The translations under genes and the position numbers were made by a program. A model generated the notes under the pieces. The model was given only the letters and a program-made list of their open reading frames with translations. It was not told the DNA's origin and did not search any database. From Odontocerum albicorne (Eukaryota; Arthropoda; Insecta; Trichoptera; Odontoceridae): a stretch of DNA of 64,000 bases. Location: NCBI GenBank assembly GCA_949825065.1, contig OX463856.1, forward strand, positions 12,647,238 to 12,711,237, written 5' to 3'. Positions within the stretch are counted from its first letter, which is position 1. The number at the start of each line of letters is the position of its first letter. This document shows, one piece after another, positions 24,921-35,640 of the stretch.

Positions 24921-25945
24921 ATGGAAAACTTGAAATATCGCGTTATTTACGAGTACGAGTTCCACCGTGGCGTGGCACCAGTGCTGCAGAAACGGCTCGA
25001 AGGATTAATGATGTATATGGCGACGGTGCCGCAAAAGAAAACACAGTGCGTTTTTGGTTCCAACGTTTTCGTTCTGGAAATTTCGACCTGCAGAATAAGC
25101 CCCGTGGACGGCCGGAGACCAAAGTTGATAATGAAGAATTGAAGGCTATTGTGGAAGCGGATCCATCGCAAACCACGTCCGAGTTAGCTGCAGGCTGCGG
25201 TGTTAGTGATAAAACTGTTTTAATCCACTTGAAGCAAATTGGGAAGGTGAAAAAGCTTGAAAGGTGGGTACCTCACGAATTGAGTGAAGCAAATCAACAA
25301 ACGCGCGTTGACTGCTGCGTTGCATTACTCAACCGGCACAATAATGAAAGGATTTTGAATCGAATCATTACCTGTGATGAAAAGTGGATCCTGTATGATA
25401 ATCGGAAGCGCTCATCGCAATGGCTGAACCCTGCCGAACCAGCCAAACCATGCCCCAAGCGAAAATTGACTCCAAAAAAGTTACTTGTGAGCGTTTGGTG
25501 GACTAGTGCTGGTGTCGTTCACTACAGCTTTCTTAAATCTGGCCAGACGATTACGGCAGATGTCTATTGTCAGCAACTGCAAACCATGATGGAAAAGCTA
25601 GCTGCTAAACAACCGAGGCTGGTTAATCGCTCTAGGCCACTGCTGCTTCATGATAACGCTAGACCACACACTGCACAACAGACGGCTACCAAATTAGAAG
25701 AGCTTCAATTGGAATGTCTAAGACATCCACCGTACTCTCCGGACCTTGCCCCGACAGATTACTATTTTTTTCGAAATTTGGATAACTTCTTGCAAGGGAA
25801 AAAATTCAACTCCGATGGGGCAGTCCAAACCGACTTCAAAGATTTTATTGATTCCCGTCCGAATGGTTTTTTTAGTAAAGGGATCGATGAACTACCTATG
25901 AGATGGCAAAAGTGCATAGATAGCAATGGTACATACTTTGATTAA
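24921..25945 (+). pseudogene. Mariner transposase with one N-terminal frameshift
   Basis: This is a DD34D transposase that cuts and pastes the element. The natural start is ATG 24921 (MENLKYRVIYEYEF). The frame then breaks at about 24964-24975, where GTGGC is directly repeated (GTGGCGTGGC). Removing one repeat would join the start to the rest, which runs open to a TAA ending at 25945. The downstream part shows the HTH region (ARRIND, WFQRF), a linker with GRP, WVPHEL, and the catalytic triad: D in TCDEKW, D in LLHDNARPH, and D in YSPDLAPTDY, 34 residues after the second. It ends with KCIDSNGTYFD. The WVPHEL, TCDEKWILYDN and QKC(I/V)D.NG.YFD patterns are those of the cecropia subfamily to which human Hsmar1/SETMAR belongs. 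An upstream ATG at 24872 gives an open frame of 357 codons, but its first ~30 residues are out-of-frame noise. Confidence 0.9.
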
Positions 25946-25992
25946 ATAAATATATTATATTAAAAAAAAATCAACTTTATGTTCCTCCCAAA

Positions 25993-26023
25993 CAAAACGC
26001 CAATTTCATATGTAAGGACCTAA
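25993..26023 (-). repeat. Mariner right terminal inverted repeat
   Basis: 31 bp, the perfect inverse of the left terminal repeat, followed by the TA target dinucleotide at 26024-26025. Confidence 0.95.
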
Positions 26024-26297
26024 TAGTTTGATTGTTCTGAAAATTGCGTACTTACCGTATACTTATCGGAGTACGCAGAGAAGAGATACCACACCATTTT
26101 ATGTACAAATTCGGATTTTGCTTTGTACAAATTAATCCATCTCGTCATACATGCTCTTTTGTTTAGTTCATAGGAAATGATTATCACATTGTTTGAAGCC
26201 ATTTAAAAAAAATAAGATTAAAATAACTTTACTTGTGCTAAATAAGAATAAAAAAACAGATAGATTTTCTTCCAAGTTTTTACCAAAAAAGTATATA
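26024..26297. other. Spacer between two DNA transposons
   Basis: AT-rich DNA with no recognisable feature. Confidence 0.4.
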
Positions 26298-26808
26298 CAG
26301 GATGTCGCAAAAAATGTTTCCACAATTTCAATTTTTATAAAGTCTGTATTTATTTGCATATAGTTCCATTTTAATGTTCTTAATAAACAACATAAATGTA
26401 CTTTTTTATACTTAGCGCCTGTTTTCAAATTGATGACCATTTTGAAACTGATCCGTCTACTAGACTTACATCAAATGAATTAGAGATAAGTTTGAAGCAG
26501 ATGGAACTGTTCAGAATGTCTATAAACAACGTTTCGGAAGACCAAGAACATCGACGAACGCTGCTATGGAAGAAAGAGCGTTGGAAACGTATCGTTAAAA
26601 TTCAAGAACATTGTTCGGCAGACTTCTTGGTCTTTGCACTCCTACCGCGTTTTCGTACTTGGAGTAACACTACAAAATAACGTTTTTTTTCTTTTCAAAA
26701 CTTAATTTGGTTTTAGCTTTTATTTCTCAACGGTTAAATCTAAAATAAAAAAAAAATCAGCAATTTACCAGCCATTAAAGTGTTGATAATTTTTTTTGTG
26801 ACATCCTG
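26298..26808 (+). mobile_element. Tc1/mariner-superfamily remnant, 511 bp
   Basis: The ends are CAGGATGTC(G/A)CAAAAAA in inverted orientation with TA on both sides, so this is a TA-targeting element. About 26500-26600 translates, in the frame with ADGTVQNVYKQRFGRPRTS then NAAMEERALETYR, as the linker and second helix-turn-helix part of a transposase ('RFGRPRTS' is a GRPR-type AT-hook). The catalytic domain is deleted. A 94-codon open frame starting at 26396 is in a different frame and is not the protein. Confidence 0.65.
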
Positions 26809-27953
26809 TATTATAAACGAGATTTGAGATTGTTGAGAAAAAAGTAACATTTATGATTTGAGTTTAGTGTAAATTACTCGTATGTTAGTAACTGTCAAGA
26901 CACTTTTTAACTTTTGTCCAATCTTTTTTAAACATTTAAAATTCATGACTTCATATAAATAATATCGTGATGTTTTTTTTTCACTCTTATTCTACAAGAG
27001 TTAAATTGTTGAGATTCATTGAAAAAGAGTTCACATGGTATAAAATAGATAAAAAAACCGAGTTCACGGATGATACATTTTATAAAACGGTCTCAAACGT
27101 TGATAAATCATAGGAAATCGTAGAAAATGAGACACGTCAAAAGGTAAAAATATTGTGATTTTATAGTTGTATACGATATTGTATGTAGAAAAAAATTCTT
27201 TCATATTTCAAGTATGAAAAATATTGTTCTCAGTATTATAAAAAAAAGTATCACATAAAGAAAAAGTGAACAGTAGGTATAAAATAATTATAGTGAAGAT
27301 TTTGAAATTTATTTATAATACTAAATTTATTACTATAAATGATAAAAAGACGATATTTTTCAGTAGAAAAAAAAATTATGATTGTTGAAATTCAATATAA
27401 TTTGTAAATGAAACACAATTAAAGTACCGGAACTTAATGACAACTTAAGTGTTATTTATCTTTTTACTTCAACTGTGCAGAACAAAGCGATGAACACAAA
27501 TTTAGTTTATACATTAGAAATCAAGAAATGTTTCATAAACAAAGTATGTACGTGGACAGTAAAACCGTCTATAACTTATAATATCTAAGTTTCCATTATT
27601 AAGTTACATAATAATTTGTTGCCAAAGTATACTAGAAATGTTGTAATGTATGGAAATAGCAAAATTCCTTAATTGCTTTTAATTTTTCCCCGCTCAACCA
27701 TAAATCACGTTTAATTAAGTAAATATTAGTGTGTCATTAATCATAAACCAAATAAATCCCTCCATACGATAAAAAAGTTAAAAAGCAATACACAACATGA
27801 ATCTTAATTTAAATTTCGATCATAAACGCCAAAGTATTTAACGTGGTCGTAAAAAAAGGGATTTTGAGTAGTCCACTTAAAAAATCATGTGTGATAAATC
27901 TTGTGTAGTGATTTCATATTTTTGCTTAATAATGTATTGATACTATACATTTA
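26809..27953. other. AT-rich DNA, nothing recognised
   Basis: Strongly AT-rich sequence with A/T runs. No exon or repeat boundary is visible. Confidence 0.4.
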
Positions 27954-28195
27954 TTGTAATTTGTTTTATCAAACATTGTTTATTTCACTTTTTGTAACGG
28001 TATAACCTTACCGGTTTCAAGGTTTTCACCTCATCTTCAGGGGAGCACAAACAAGACTCTTATTTGTGCTTCCCTGATGACGAGGTGAAAGCTTTGAAAC
28101 CGGTAGGGTTATACCGTTACAAATAGTGGAATAAACAGTGTTTGATAAAACAAATTACAATATCTTTAAACCTCCACAACGTTAATGCCTTAACA
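27954..28195. mobile_element. Palindromic element 1, with two head-to-head hammerhead-like cores
   Basis: Arms of about 100 bp are near-perfect inverted copies: 'attgtaatttgttttatcaa' at the left pairs with 'tgataaaacaaattacaat' at the right, and 'taccggtttcaagg' pairs with 'ctttgaaaccggta'. The hinge is at about 28045-28070. On the + strand, CTGATGA 28074-28080 is followed by a short stem-loop, then GAAA 28096-28099, then ACCGGTA. The minus strand carries the same arrangement with CTGAAGA (28040-28034) and a GAGGT/ACCTT stem. The right flank 28162-28195 (TTTAAACCTCCACAACG... to TTAAC) belongs to the family. No coding capacity. The element resembles a terminal fragment of Penelope-like retroelements joined in inverted orientation (inference). 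Confidence 0.7.
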
Positions 28196-28847
28196 ATAAA
28201 TAATAAATCTATACATTTAATTATTTTCTATAAAAATGTTCGTTTTCCTTTTGTTCGCTTATATTTAACGATCCGATTATAATTAAAAAATTAGGATTTG
28301 TTCTCGGAAAATGGTACATTAATGTTTGTGAATAAAGTTTTCAATCTAATGAATGTTCACGAAGTATCGTTGTGTTTCCTTCAATCAGGAAGTGCAAAGT
28401 TTGGACTGTCATTCATGGAGCTTTTACAGGACTGTTGAAATGTTGAGGAATGAAAGTTTGTAATCCCATGTCAGTTTATTTGATCCCATACTTCTTGCTA
28501 TTTTAAGTCTTGTAAGTATTATTATTAAGGGAAGTTGAAGAAAATTATGTTAAAATTTAATTTTAATAATTATTTCTTAAGGTTTAATTATTTATTTTTA
28601 ATTGCCACAGCCTTAATAAAAATAATTTCAATAACAATTATACAAGGTAAAAAATAAAAATTAAACAAACTAAAAATTAAAACAGCGATAAAAAACATAT
28701 CACATAACAAAACTAAAAATCAACAAGATTGAAAAAAAAACATCAATACCAGAATACATTAAAACTAGAAAAACGTTTTTTTAGAACATGCGTTAGTATA
28801 ATTCTTCTCATCAACGATACGTTGCGAACTACAAATTAATATTATAC
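28196..28847. other. No gene recognised
   Basis: AT-rich spacer between two members of the palindromic family. Confidence 0.4.
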
Positions 28848-28937
28848 ATCGTAATTTGTTTTATCAAACACTGTTTATTCCACTTATTCCACAAATAACA
28901 ATGTCTTTAAACCTCCACAATGTTAATGTCTTAACCA
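28848..28937. mobile_element. Palindromic element 2, internally deleted
   Basis: Only the outer sequence is kept: 'cgtaatttgttttatcaaac', 'tgtttattccac', then 'aacaatgtctttaaacctcc' and 'gttaatgtcttaac'. The whole central hairpin with the hammerhead-like cores is missing, as if the hairpin had been deleted during replication. Confidence 0.6.
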
Positions 28938-29099
28938 AAAAAAAATATGGCACAAATGCGTCGTTTAAAAATAAAAATTGTTCGTTTTGATTAAAAGCTG
29001 CTTTGAACTCATCACGACTAATTCAAAATAAAAATAGTAAATAAAAATAAATCTGGCATAAAAATATCGAATAGGTGTGTATGTAGACTGTTTATAACA

Positions 29100-29580
29100 T
29101 GCTACTTTTTCAGTGTTTGACCCTCACACGCAGCGTGTCTTCTCCAATAATGTCACAGCATCCAGTGTTATGTTGTGTAGTTCATCCGCATCTCCATAAA
29201 ATGCGTTAAGTTGGCTGCTGTGTAGGGTGTGGTCCCATGGTCTGAATATCTCCGTACCCACAGAAAGGTAATACCACTAGGCCCACTTGAGTATATATGC
29301 AGTGCGGCCCACTTCACGTCTGATCATGTAGATTAAACCAATTCTTCCATGGTAGGGAAAACTCTGACAACCCCACCGTCGAGTTGACCACATGAAGTCT
29401 GTTTTTTACGTCACATTCAGTCTAATGGGACTATCATTTATCGGCAATCGGTCTGTCGTTTATTCTTTCCAGTGTCTTCCAAATTAGACGATGAGAGGTA
29501 AGATGGAGTGCTAGTGCTTCTCTTGTTTCCATAATAACAGGCAGTTGGTCGATTTGTGACATTCTCTTTCACTCTTGAAT
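29100..29580 (-). mobile_element. LINE C-terminal fragment, left arm of an inverted pair
   Basis: On the minus strand the sequence contains MSQIDQLPV, IWKTLERIND and RPIAD, and near the end CGYGDIQTM. The last is a zinc-knuckle-like ending (C.YG..QTM.H) found in some LINE ORF2 proteins. The same protein phrases occur on the + strand at 30150-30500, so the two copies are inverted. Stops interrupt all frames. Confidence 0.55.
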
Positions 29581-30149
29581 GAGATTGTGTTCACGATTTA
29601 AATCAGGAAGTGGAATTCTTGATAACACTGGAAGGCAAGATGTGAGTGTAGACAATATGCATTTCTTCATCGATTTGCAAGTCAATTTACGTGCGTGTGA
29701 GCAGATGACATACATATAATACAACTGGTTGGTTGGAAGAGATTGCCGCCTGGTAATAAAGTGTTAACTAAATAAATAAGACCAAATCCATCATCGAAAT
29801 TAGCAGTGTTATCGAGTCGCATCCCCAAGTTATTCCGGCGAGCTTATGTATTATGTTATTTAGCTTCTATTCTTCTTGTAGATGGGGTTTAAATATGAGC
29901 AAACGATCTAATCTGACACCGAGGTAGCGGGGATATGGCTGATTACTTATACGATACTGATGACATGGAATTATTAGCGGAGAATGAAAATATACCAAAA
30001 TGAGAACTAAATTCCATTTATTAACTAAGGATTTAATCTACTGATCTTAATTAAACGTACACTTGTAACAGCAAGTCCATTTTTTTAGTTGATAAAAAAA
30101 TAGCATTGTTTTTTCATTCTTATCAAAAATTCCAACGCTTAATTTAAAT
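29581..30149. other. Spacer of the inverted LINE pair, with a SINE core
   Basis: About 29728-29775 is a SINE 3' core (GGTTGGTTGGAAGAGATTGC then CTGGTAATAAAG) without the tRNA head. The rest is unassigned. Confidence 0.45.
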
Positions 30150-30500
30150 CGTGAAAACCATATTGTCAAAGAGTGGAAGAATGTGTCACAAATCGACCAG
30201 CTGCCTGTTACTAAGGAAATAAGATAACCAGCGCCTCTAACCGCGATTCGTCGGTTTTGGAAGACTGAAGTATATACACAACATGCCGATTGCCGATAAA
30301 TGGTGGTTCCGTTGGACGGAGTGTGACGTAAAAACCAGGCGTCTTCTACATGACCTGACGATGGTGTTGTATGCGTTATACTCAAGTTAACCTAATTGTA
30401 TCGTTACTGTAGGTGCGGGGATATCCCGACCATGGACCACACCATACACAGCAGATCACTTTATGGCAATGCTGGTCTGCACAGAGTAGAGTCGTGTGAC
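30150..30500 (+). mobile_element. LINE C-terminal fragment, right arm of an inverted pair
   Basis: On the + strand I read KEWKNVSQIDQLPV, FWKTEVYTQHADCR and CGDIPTMDHTIHS in matching order to the minus-strand copy at 29100-29580. DNA blocks such as 'gtcacaaatcgaccagctgc', 'gccgattgccgataaatg' and 'catggaccacacc' are shared. It is degenerate. Confidence 0.55.
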
Positions 30501-32654
30501 TTCTAACTTTTAGATCTTGACTAAATTAGTGATTTATGGATGTAAGTTTGTAAAAATAGCAAATACGTAAGTTTGTAAAAATAGCAAATCAACATATCAT
30601 ATCTTGATCTTATATGTGGGAAAATATCATATTAGTTTAAACATAATTCGTATTTCAAACTAAAATTGGCCTTAAAAAACACATATACAACTTATATACG
30701 AACATGAAACATTGTCCGTTTATTTTTCTATCAAGCGGTGCCATAATTTCTCGATCCTTTCAAATGGGTAGAACGTTGGGTTCTTTTTACATAACTTTTT
30801 ACTATCTAAGAAATACATTTTTAGAAAAAATGATACTTCCGGGGTTTGCGGGACAACGGGAGCACAACTTTTATGTTTGTAAAATGCAGACATTCGCAAA
30901 TAAGGTTAAAATAAACGATTCGAATATACAAAGATAACCTCGGAGCTAGTTGGGCACTATTTTGAAGGATGCAAAGTGTTGGGCTGGGAACCAACTTAGA
31001 TGGAGGCGTTTAATGACATGCCTGTGTTCCTGATGGAACGTAACATATAAGGTGTAAATAATAAAATTTGCATGATCTTTCTACATGTATTTTTGTATCA
31101 TTCTACATGTATTTTTGTATCCTTCTACATGTCTTTTTGATAAATATTCATTGTTTCTTTTACATTTAAGTGAATTTATTAATTTATCCTTCTTTACTTT
31201 TATGGAATAATCTTTGTTATTTCCAATGTCTTTCCTTTCACTCATTTACTCTTATCTGTCCACTTTTTGACCTTTCAGAGTTTTCTGTCCCCTTTTTGAC
31301 GTCATTCAACTATCTTCGTATGGGATTTGCTTTTATTCCATCATTGCTTTTACACTACCTTACAAAATCACTTATAAATGTTTTTTTAATTACTGCGACT
31401 TAGAATTGCTCATAAAACACGTCGCTGAAACATTGACAAATTAATTAATTCAGTAATAAAAATTCTGAATTAATTAGGCCAACAAGGAAATTAATATGAA
31501 TAACTTATTCTGCACTCTAGATACTTTCATCCCTCTCAAGAGGTTTCATTTCGAAGAAATTTAAATATTTCATTCTAAAAGAGCTTGATTATGAAATTGG
31601 GCATCTTGCACTTAAGTAAGGGAATTTATATATTTATTTAAAAAAAAAGACATAAAATTGGAAAAGAGAATAAAAACACCTCTTTCTACTGTTCTGACTT
31701 CGAACAACGATCCCACATTCCAGTACTAACGCAAAGTGACTTTTGCAAATTTGAGCTGATGTCTTGAAAGGGGAAAAAAGTATCTACACGCGAGAGTTTT
31801 GTTCTTTTTATTGTTTGTAAGTGATTGATTTGTTCATTGAATGTAAAATACAAATAAAAAGGATTTTATTAAAGAATTATAAAAAACGTGCATGTTGACG
31901 TGACGAATGAGTGAAAAAATGCTCGCACAATGCTCAATGTTCGTACCTGACTTGCGTATTATTTAAATTATATTTACTTAACGAATTATCGTAGTTTTTA
32001 ATTGATTGGTCGTTTCACGTGCTTTTGAACCATGATAAATTCAAATTAAAAAGTTTTACAATAACAATAAAGACTAAAATAAATTTAACATTCGATTGAA
32101 TAGCAATAATTAACGAACTGAATATTTTTAATTTCTGAACGAAATGTTTCGAGAATTTGGCTTCATTGGAACTTTTATTGTTTTTGCGATGTCTATATTA
32201 TATTTTGTGCAGTATTAAAAAAATCTTTTAATATTAACCTCCTGCAGTTATCATTTATCAAAAATAATATACTTTTATGTAATACTATTATAATAAATGC
32301 GTAAGTATAAAAAAATAATTAAACATTTAATATATATGTAGAATAGCGAGTTTATTTTCGGTATACGGTAATCTTTTCCAACCGACCAGTTGTGCAGATT
32401 CGTGCCAACTATTGGGTAAACACTTACATTATTTCCTAAAACCAAAAAAATTTAAACGCTCTTATATCGTTAAAATAAATAAAAACGGTAAACTTAAATA
32501 TTTCCAAATGTAAACCAAAACTAGAAAAGGACAAAAAAAATTAACTACGAGGAAACTCATTTTGTCATTGAACTGGGGTTAAATATTTTTTTAAGTCGTT
32601 GTTTGAAGTAAGCGAACAAAAGGGAAATATTTACGGGATCCGGTATCTGGTTCA
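30501..32654. other. AT-rich DNA with two small tandem repeats
   Basis: A 26-bp direct duplication (GTAAGTTTGTAAAAATAGCA) lies at about 30543-30590. At 31078-31140 a 22-bp unit (TTCTACATGTATTTTTGTAT) is repeated about three times. No gene is recognised; frames at 30704-30937 and 31170-31403 have no motif. Confidence 0.45.
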
Positions 32655-32772
32655 AGAGGAGAGATTAACTATTGTCAAAAAATAGAGAAGAGATGAACTA
32701 CTGTCAAAAAATAGAGAAGAGATGAATTATTGTCTAAATATAAAGGAAAGATGAACTTTTGTCAAAAAACAA
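32655..32772 (+). repeat. ~34-bp tandem repeat, about 3.5 copies
   Basis: The unit is GAGATGAACTA(T)TGTCAAAAAAT with AGAGAA between units. It is progressively diverged toward the right, where it runs into a LINE remnant. Confidence 0.65.
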
Positions 32773-32945
32773 TGTCTGCTTGAGCGTAGCTCAAGTTCAT
32801 GAAAGGAAAGACCCTGAATATTTTCGGGGAAGTGTTAAGCGGTGGCGGGACAATTTAGGATATTACAAAAATTGACAAATACGAACCTGTCACAGACTTC
32901 TTATATTTTACCAATTTAATTTTTCTGAGAAATTGCTTCGACTGT
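32773..32945 (-). mobile_element. LINE 3' fragment related to the copy at 58260-59190
   Basis: The order 'caatgtctgcttgagcgtag', 'tcatgaaag', 'gaatattttcggggaagtg', 'ggtggcgggacaatttagga' parallels 58664-58760 ('caatctctgtttgagcatag', 'tctgaaagacg', 'aaaatttccgaggag', 'gggcggcgagatagttaagga'). Both are on the same strand. It is a short, decayed copy. Confidence 0.55.
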
Positions 32946-33140
32946 TTTGTAAACCTTTTTTAATTTTGGTTCCAGATAAAAAGACGCTTTCAAAAGTATC
33001 GAACAACAGTTTTTTTTCTGTCCCGGTTTCGAGATCATACGTACACAAAACCCATCACATCATATCCATTTTGGGATATACAGAATTCAAATTTCAAAAC
33101 ATTGCTATCCACAAAAAAATCTCCCCCATTTCAAGCATAT
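32946..33140. other. Spacer left of the solo LTR
   Basis: No feature recognised. A short open frame (32933-33202) crosses into the LTR and is chance. Confidence 0.4.
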
Positions 33141-33144
33141 ACTA

Positions 33145-34388
33145 TGTCACACCTCTTTCCTATTTAAAAACAATATTAAGTTGTACACATTTCAATACAT
33201 AAATTAGTTATAACACATTACCATCAAATGAGGTGTGACACTCCCGTTCAGGTCAGCCGGTTTCTTAAAGAGGCAGGAACTCTTTGGCTCTCAGGGGTTT
33301 GTTGGGTTCCTTTGACTCTGAATAACTCTCTCTCAACTCTCGCAGGGACAGGCGACACAATTAAACAAGGTATAATTTGGAATGAAACAGTTTATTATAT
33401 TGTAAAAAAAAAGAAAAAAAGAAAAAAAATACATAAAAAAAACTTGACGAATGTCAAGAAAAAAAGTTTAAAATTGGCAAGAAAGAATGTGTTGTATTTA
33501 GCAAGGGAGATTTCAATAACAATTTGAAATTACTTTACTCGGTGGGTTTTTAGCGTGGCGACGAAATCCAGCATTGAAATTAAAAGGAATAATATTCACC
33601 CGTAATTAAAGATGGCGTCCTGGGCTTCTGCGATACACGAAGAAAACTTGTCAGGCTGTCCTCGGTACAAACACTATTTCTGGACAGACGTCCTAACCGT
33701 GTCTTATCTGAAGGCACAAGAAGGCTCCTCGTGGAAGTTCGGGCCTTTTATAGGCACTTGCGAGAAAGAGAGGCTACACGTACTCATTCTCACTTAAAAT
33801 AATAGTTTCGATAGTAACGTCATAGATATGATACTTTACTTTTAAAAGACAATTGAGATCGGTGTCTCTTACAATTCATCAAAAGGGTACATCGTCTAGA
33901 CAGAATTTATTGCTTCCTTGAGCACTGGATTTTTATGACCCTGCTTTTGTCTTCTCAGTCGTTTACCGATGGCCTTACAATTTCCATCTTTACAAAACAG
34001 AATTGAATTTATTTTAGACCCTTTTGCTAAACAAACAATGACCATGGAATTCTTTACAATCCGAATGTAGTTTTACAACCCGAGCCGACCACCTAAGTTG
34101 GCGGTGCACTATTTCATTTGTATAACCAAAACAAAATTGAATTTATTATAGGCCCCTTTTCCTAAACAAACAATAACCATGGGATTCTTTACAATCCAGG
34201 ATATAATCTTGTACTCCAAAGCGGTGAGCACTTAAGATAACCTTCTTTTCTATTGACTTAATCTTAGCGACAGTATTAGAAATATACTAAATTATTTTGT
34301 TTCGAGAAACATGTTTCAGGAGCATGAAATGTTGCGAATTTAGTATTGGGGATGTGAACTATGTAATTTGTCAAATACAGTCCTGACA
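33145..34388 (-). mobile_element. Solo LTR, 1244 bp, related to the 8.6-17.8 kb element
   Basis: It begins TGTCACACCTC and ends CAGTCCTGACA, the same ends as the 845-bp LTRs. ACTA lies directly on both sides (33141-33144 and 34389-34392), so it is a single insertion reduced to one LTR by recombination. The first ~455 bp and the last ~70 bp resemble the 845-bp LTRs with scattered differences. The middle (about 33610-34310) is different and longer. It contains a direct repeat (about 34003-34063 and 34133-34192, sharing 'aattgaatttatt' and 'aacaaacaat(g/a)accatg'). Orientation is taken from homology to the LARD LTRs. Confidence 0.85.
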
Positions 34389-34392
34389 ACTA

Positions 34393-34882
34393 GTATATTT
34401 ATTTGATAAATCTTTTGGAACTCGTTTCATAAATTTAGAGAAACTATCTATAATGATTGTTTTCTTAAGTTTTGTTTTAATATCCGTCTCTAACAAACAG
34501 TTACCATTTATACGATTTATCAAACCATTCTATTTTAACCAAGGTTAAGTATCCTAATGACAGTAATCACGAAATCTTTGATCTGTTTCCATGTCTATGA
34601 GTCAAATCTCGAAATCATTCGTATGGAAATCTTGTAAAATAGAACGTGATATTTATCTTATTTGAATTCAATACTATTAATGATTAATTAAACTCTTGAT
34701 CCTTTTTGCAAGGATGTGGTATCCAATCAGAATCACATCTTTATATTATTAAGTTTTGTATAAATGAGAGTTAAATAATTTTGTAGATTTGAAAAGTAAA
34801 TTGTATGAGATATGCAATGAGAAAGATCTGAGAACGAATTTTGTAAAATCCAAAGTAATGGTGATTGCAAAGTGTTCAAGGG
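34393..34882. other. No gene recognised
   Basis: AT-rich spacer. Confidence 0.4.
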
Positions 34883-35010
34883 AAAGTTAATGCGACATAT
34901 GGGTGAATTATGAAAAGTTAATGCGACATATGGGTGAATTATGAAAAGTTAATGCGACATATGGGTGAATTATGAAAAGTTAATGCGACATATGGGTGAA
35001 TTATGAAAAA
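34883..35010 (+). repeat. 31-bp tandem repeat, four copies
   Basis: GTTAATGCGACATATGGGTG followed by AATTATGAAAA recurs at 34886, 34917, 34948 and 34979 with no difference I can see between full units. This is a recent expansion of a minisatellite. Confidence 0.9.
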
Positions 35011-35640
35011 AATGGAGCAATTTGAGGAATTCTGCACTAAAATAGTATTTTCTCAGATGATAGAAGAGTTCAGAGGGATATCAAACGGCATGTAACGATA
35101 GAAAACAAAGTCAATCGAGTACTAAAACATACATATTCTTGAATCGGAAAGTATCAAAATCAGAATGAGACTATAGTCCGCAATACTATTTTGATGTTAA
35201 CTTTGATTTATATTAGTGAAACGTTGAGCTTGAAAAAAGACCAAGAGGCGCCGAATAATTGCTGTAGAAATGTATGCATTGAGACGAATACATGGAGTGA
35301 CAATGTATGACATAAAACATAATGAAGGGACTTGGGATGTACGTGTACTTAAGGCTGATGTGTTAAGTAAAGCATGCTGCGATGGGTTGGTCATGTGGAA
35401 CGAATGGTTGAAAAGAAGACTAACTAAATAGTTATATAGTGCAAATGTGAGTGGAATGCATGTGAGTGGAAGACCAAGGAAAGTAGGGTTGCATTAAGTA
35501 AATTATATTTTGAACGAAGGAAACGTAAAGAGTATGCCAAATCGTCGAAGTTGTATGAGAAGAATTATGGATGTGAAAAGTCCTCTCTGTTTTAAATGAA
35601 ATTGTGTTATGGTTTGTACGTAAGTGCAAAAAGAATCAAA
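35011..35640 (+). mobile_element. RTE-like LINE C-terminal fragment
   Basis: From about 35200 the + strand decodes, with frame changes, to 'SET..LKK.RRRIIAVEMYALRRIHGVT' and then MLRWVGHVERMVEKK and a SANVSG-like stretch at about 35440-35475. This is the familiar C-terminus of RTE-like LINE ORF2. Many stops show that it is dead. The part before 35200 is less certain. Confidence 0.55.

Larger units (their letters stand above)
24732..26023 (+). mobile_element. Mariner transposon, structurally complete (cecropia/Hsmar1-like)
   Basis: This is a 1292-bp mariner element. Its 31-bp terminal inverted repeats (24732-24762 and 25993-26023) match perfectly; they begin TTAGGTCCTTACATATG. A TA dinucleotide flanks each end (24730-24731 and 26024-26025), as required for Tc1/mariner insertion. 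It carries one transposase gene on the + strand with a single visible break. Length and layout are normal for the family. Perfect terminal repeats with only one obvious coding lesion point to a fairly young copy. Confidence 0.95.

Noticed and set aside
24777..25176. Short open frames on both strands over the start of the mariner transposase
   Set aside because: These are other-frame readings of the transposase gene. Only the segment from ATG 24921 to the GTGGC duplication is genuine protein, and it belongs to the transposase.
30047..30385. 112-codon minus-strand frame
   Set aside because: It lies antisense to the right-arm LINE fragment and shows no motif of its own.
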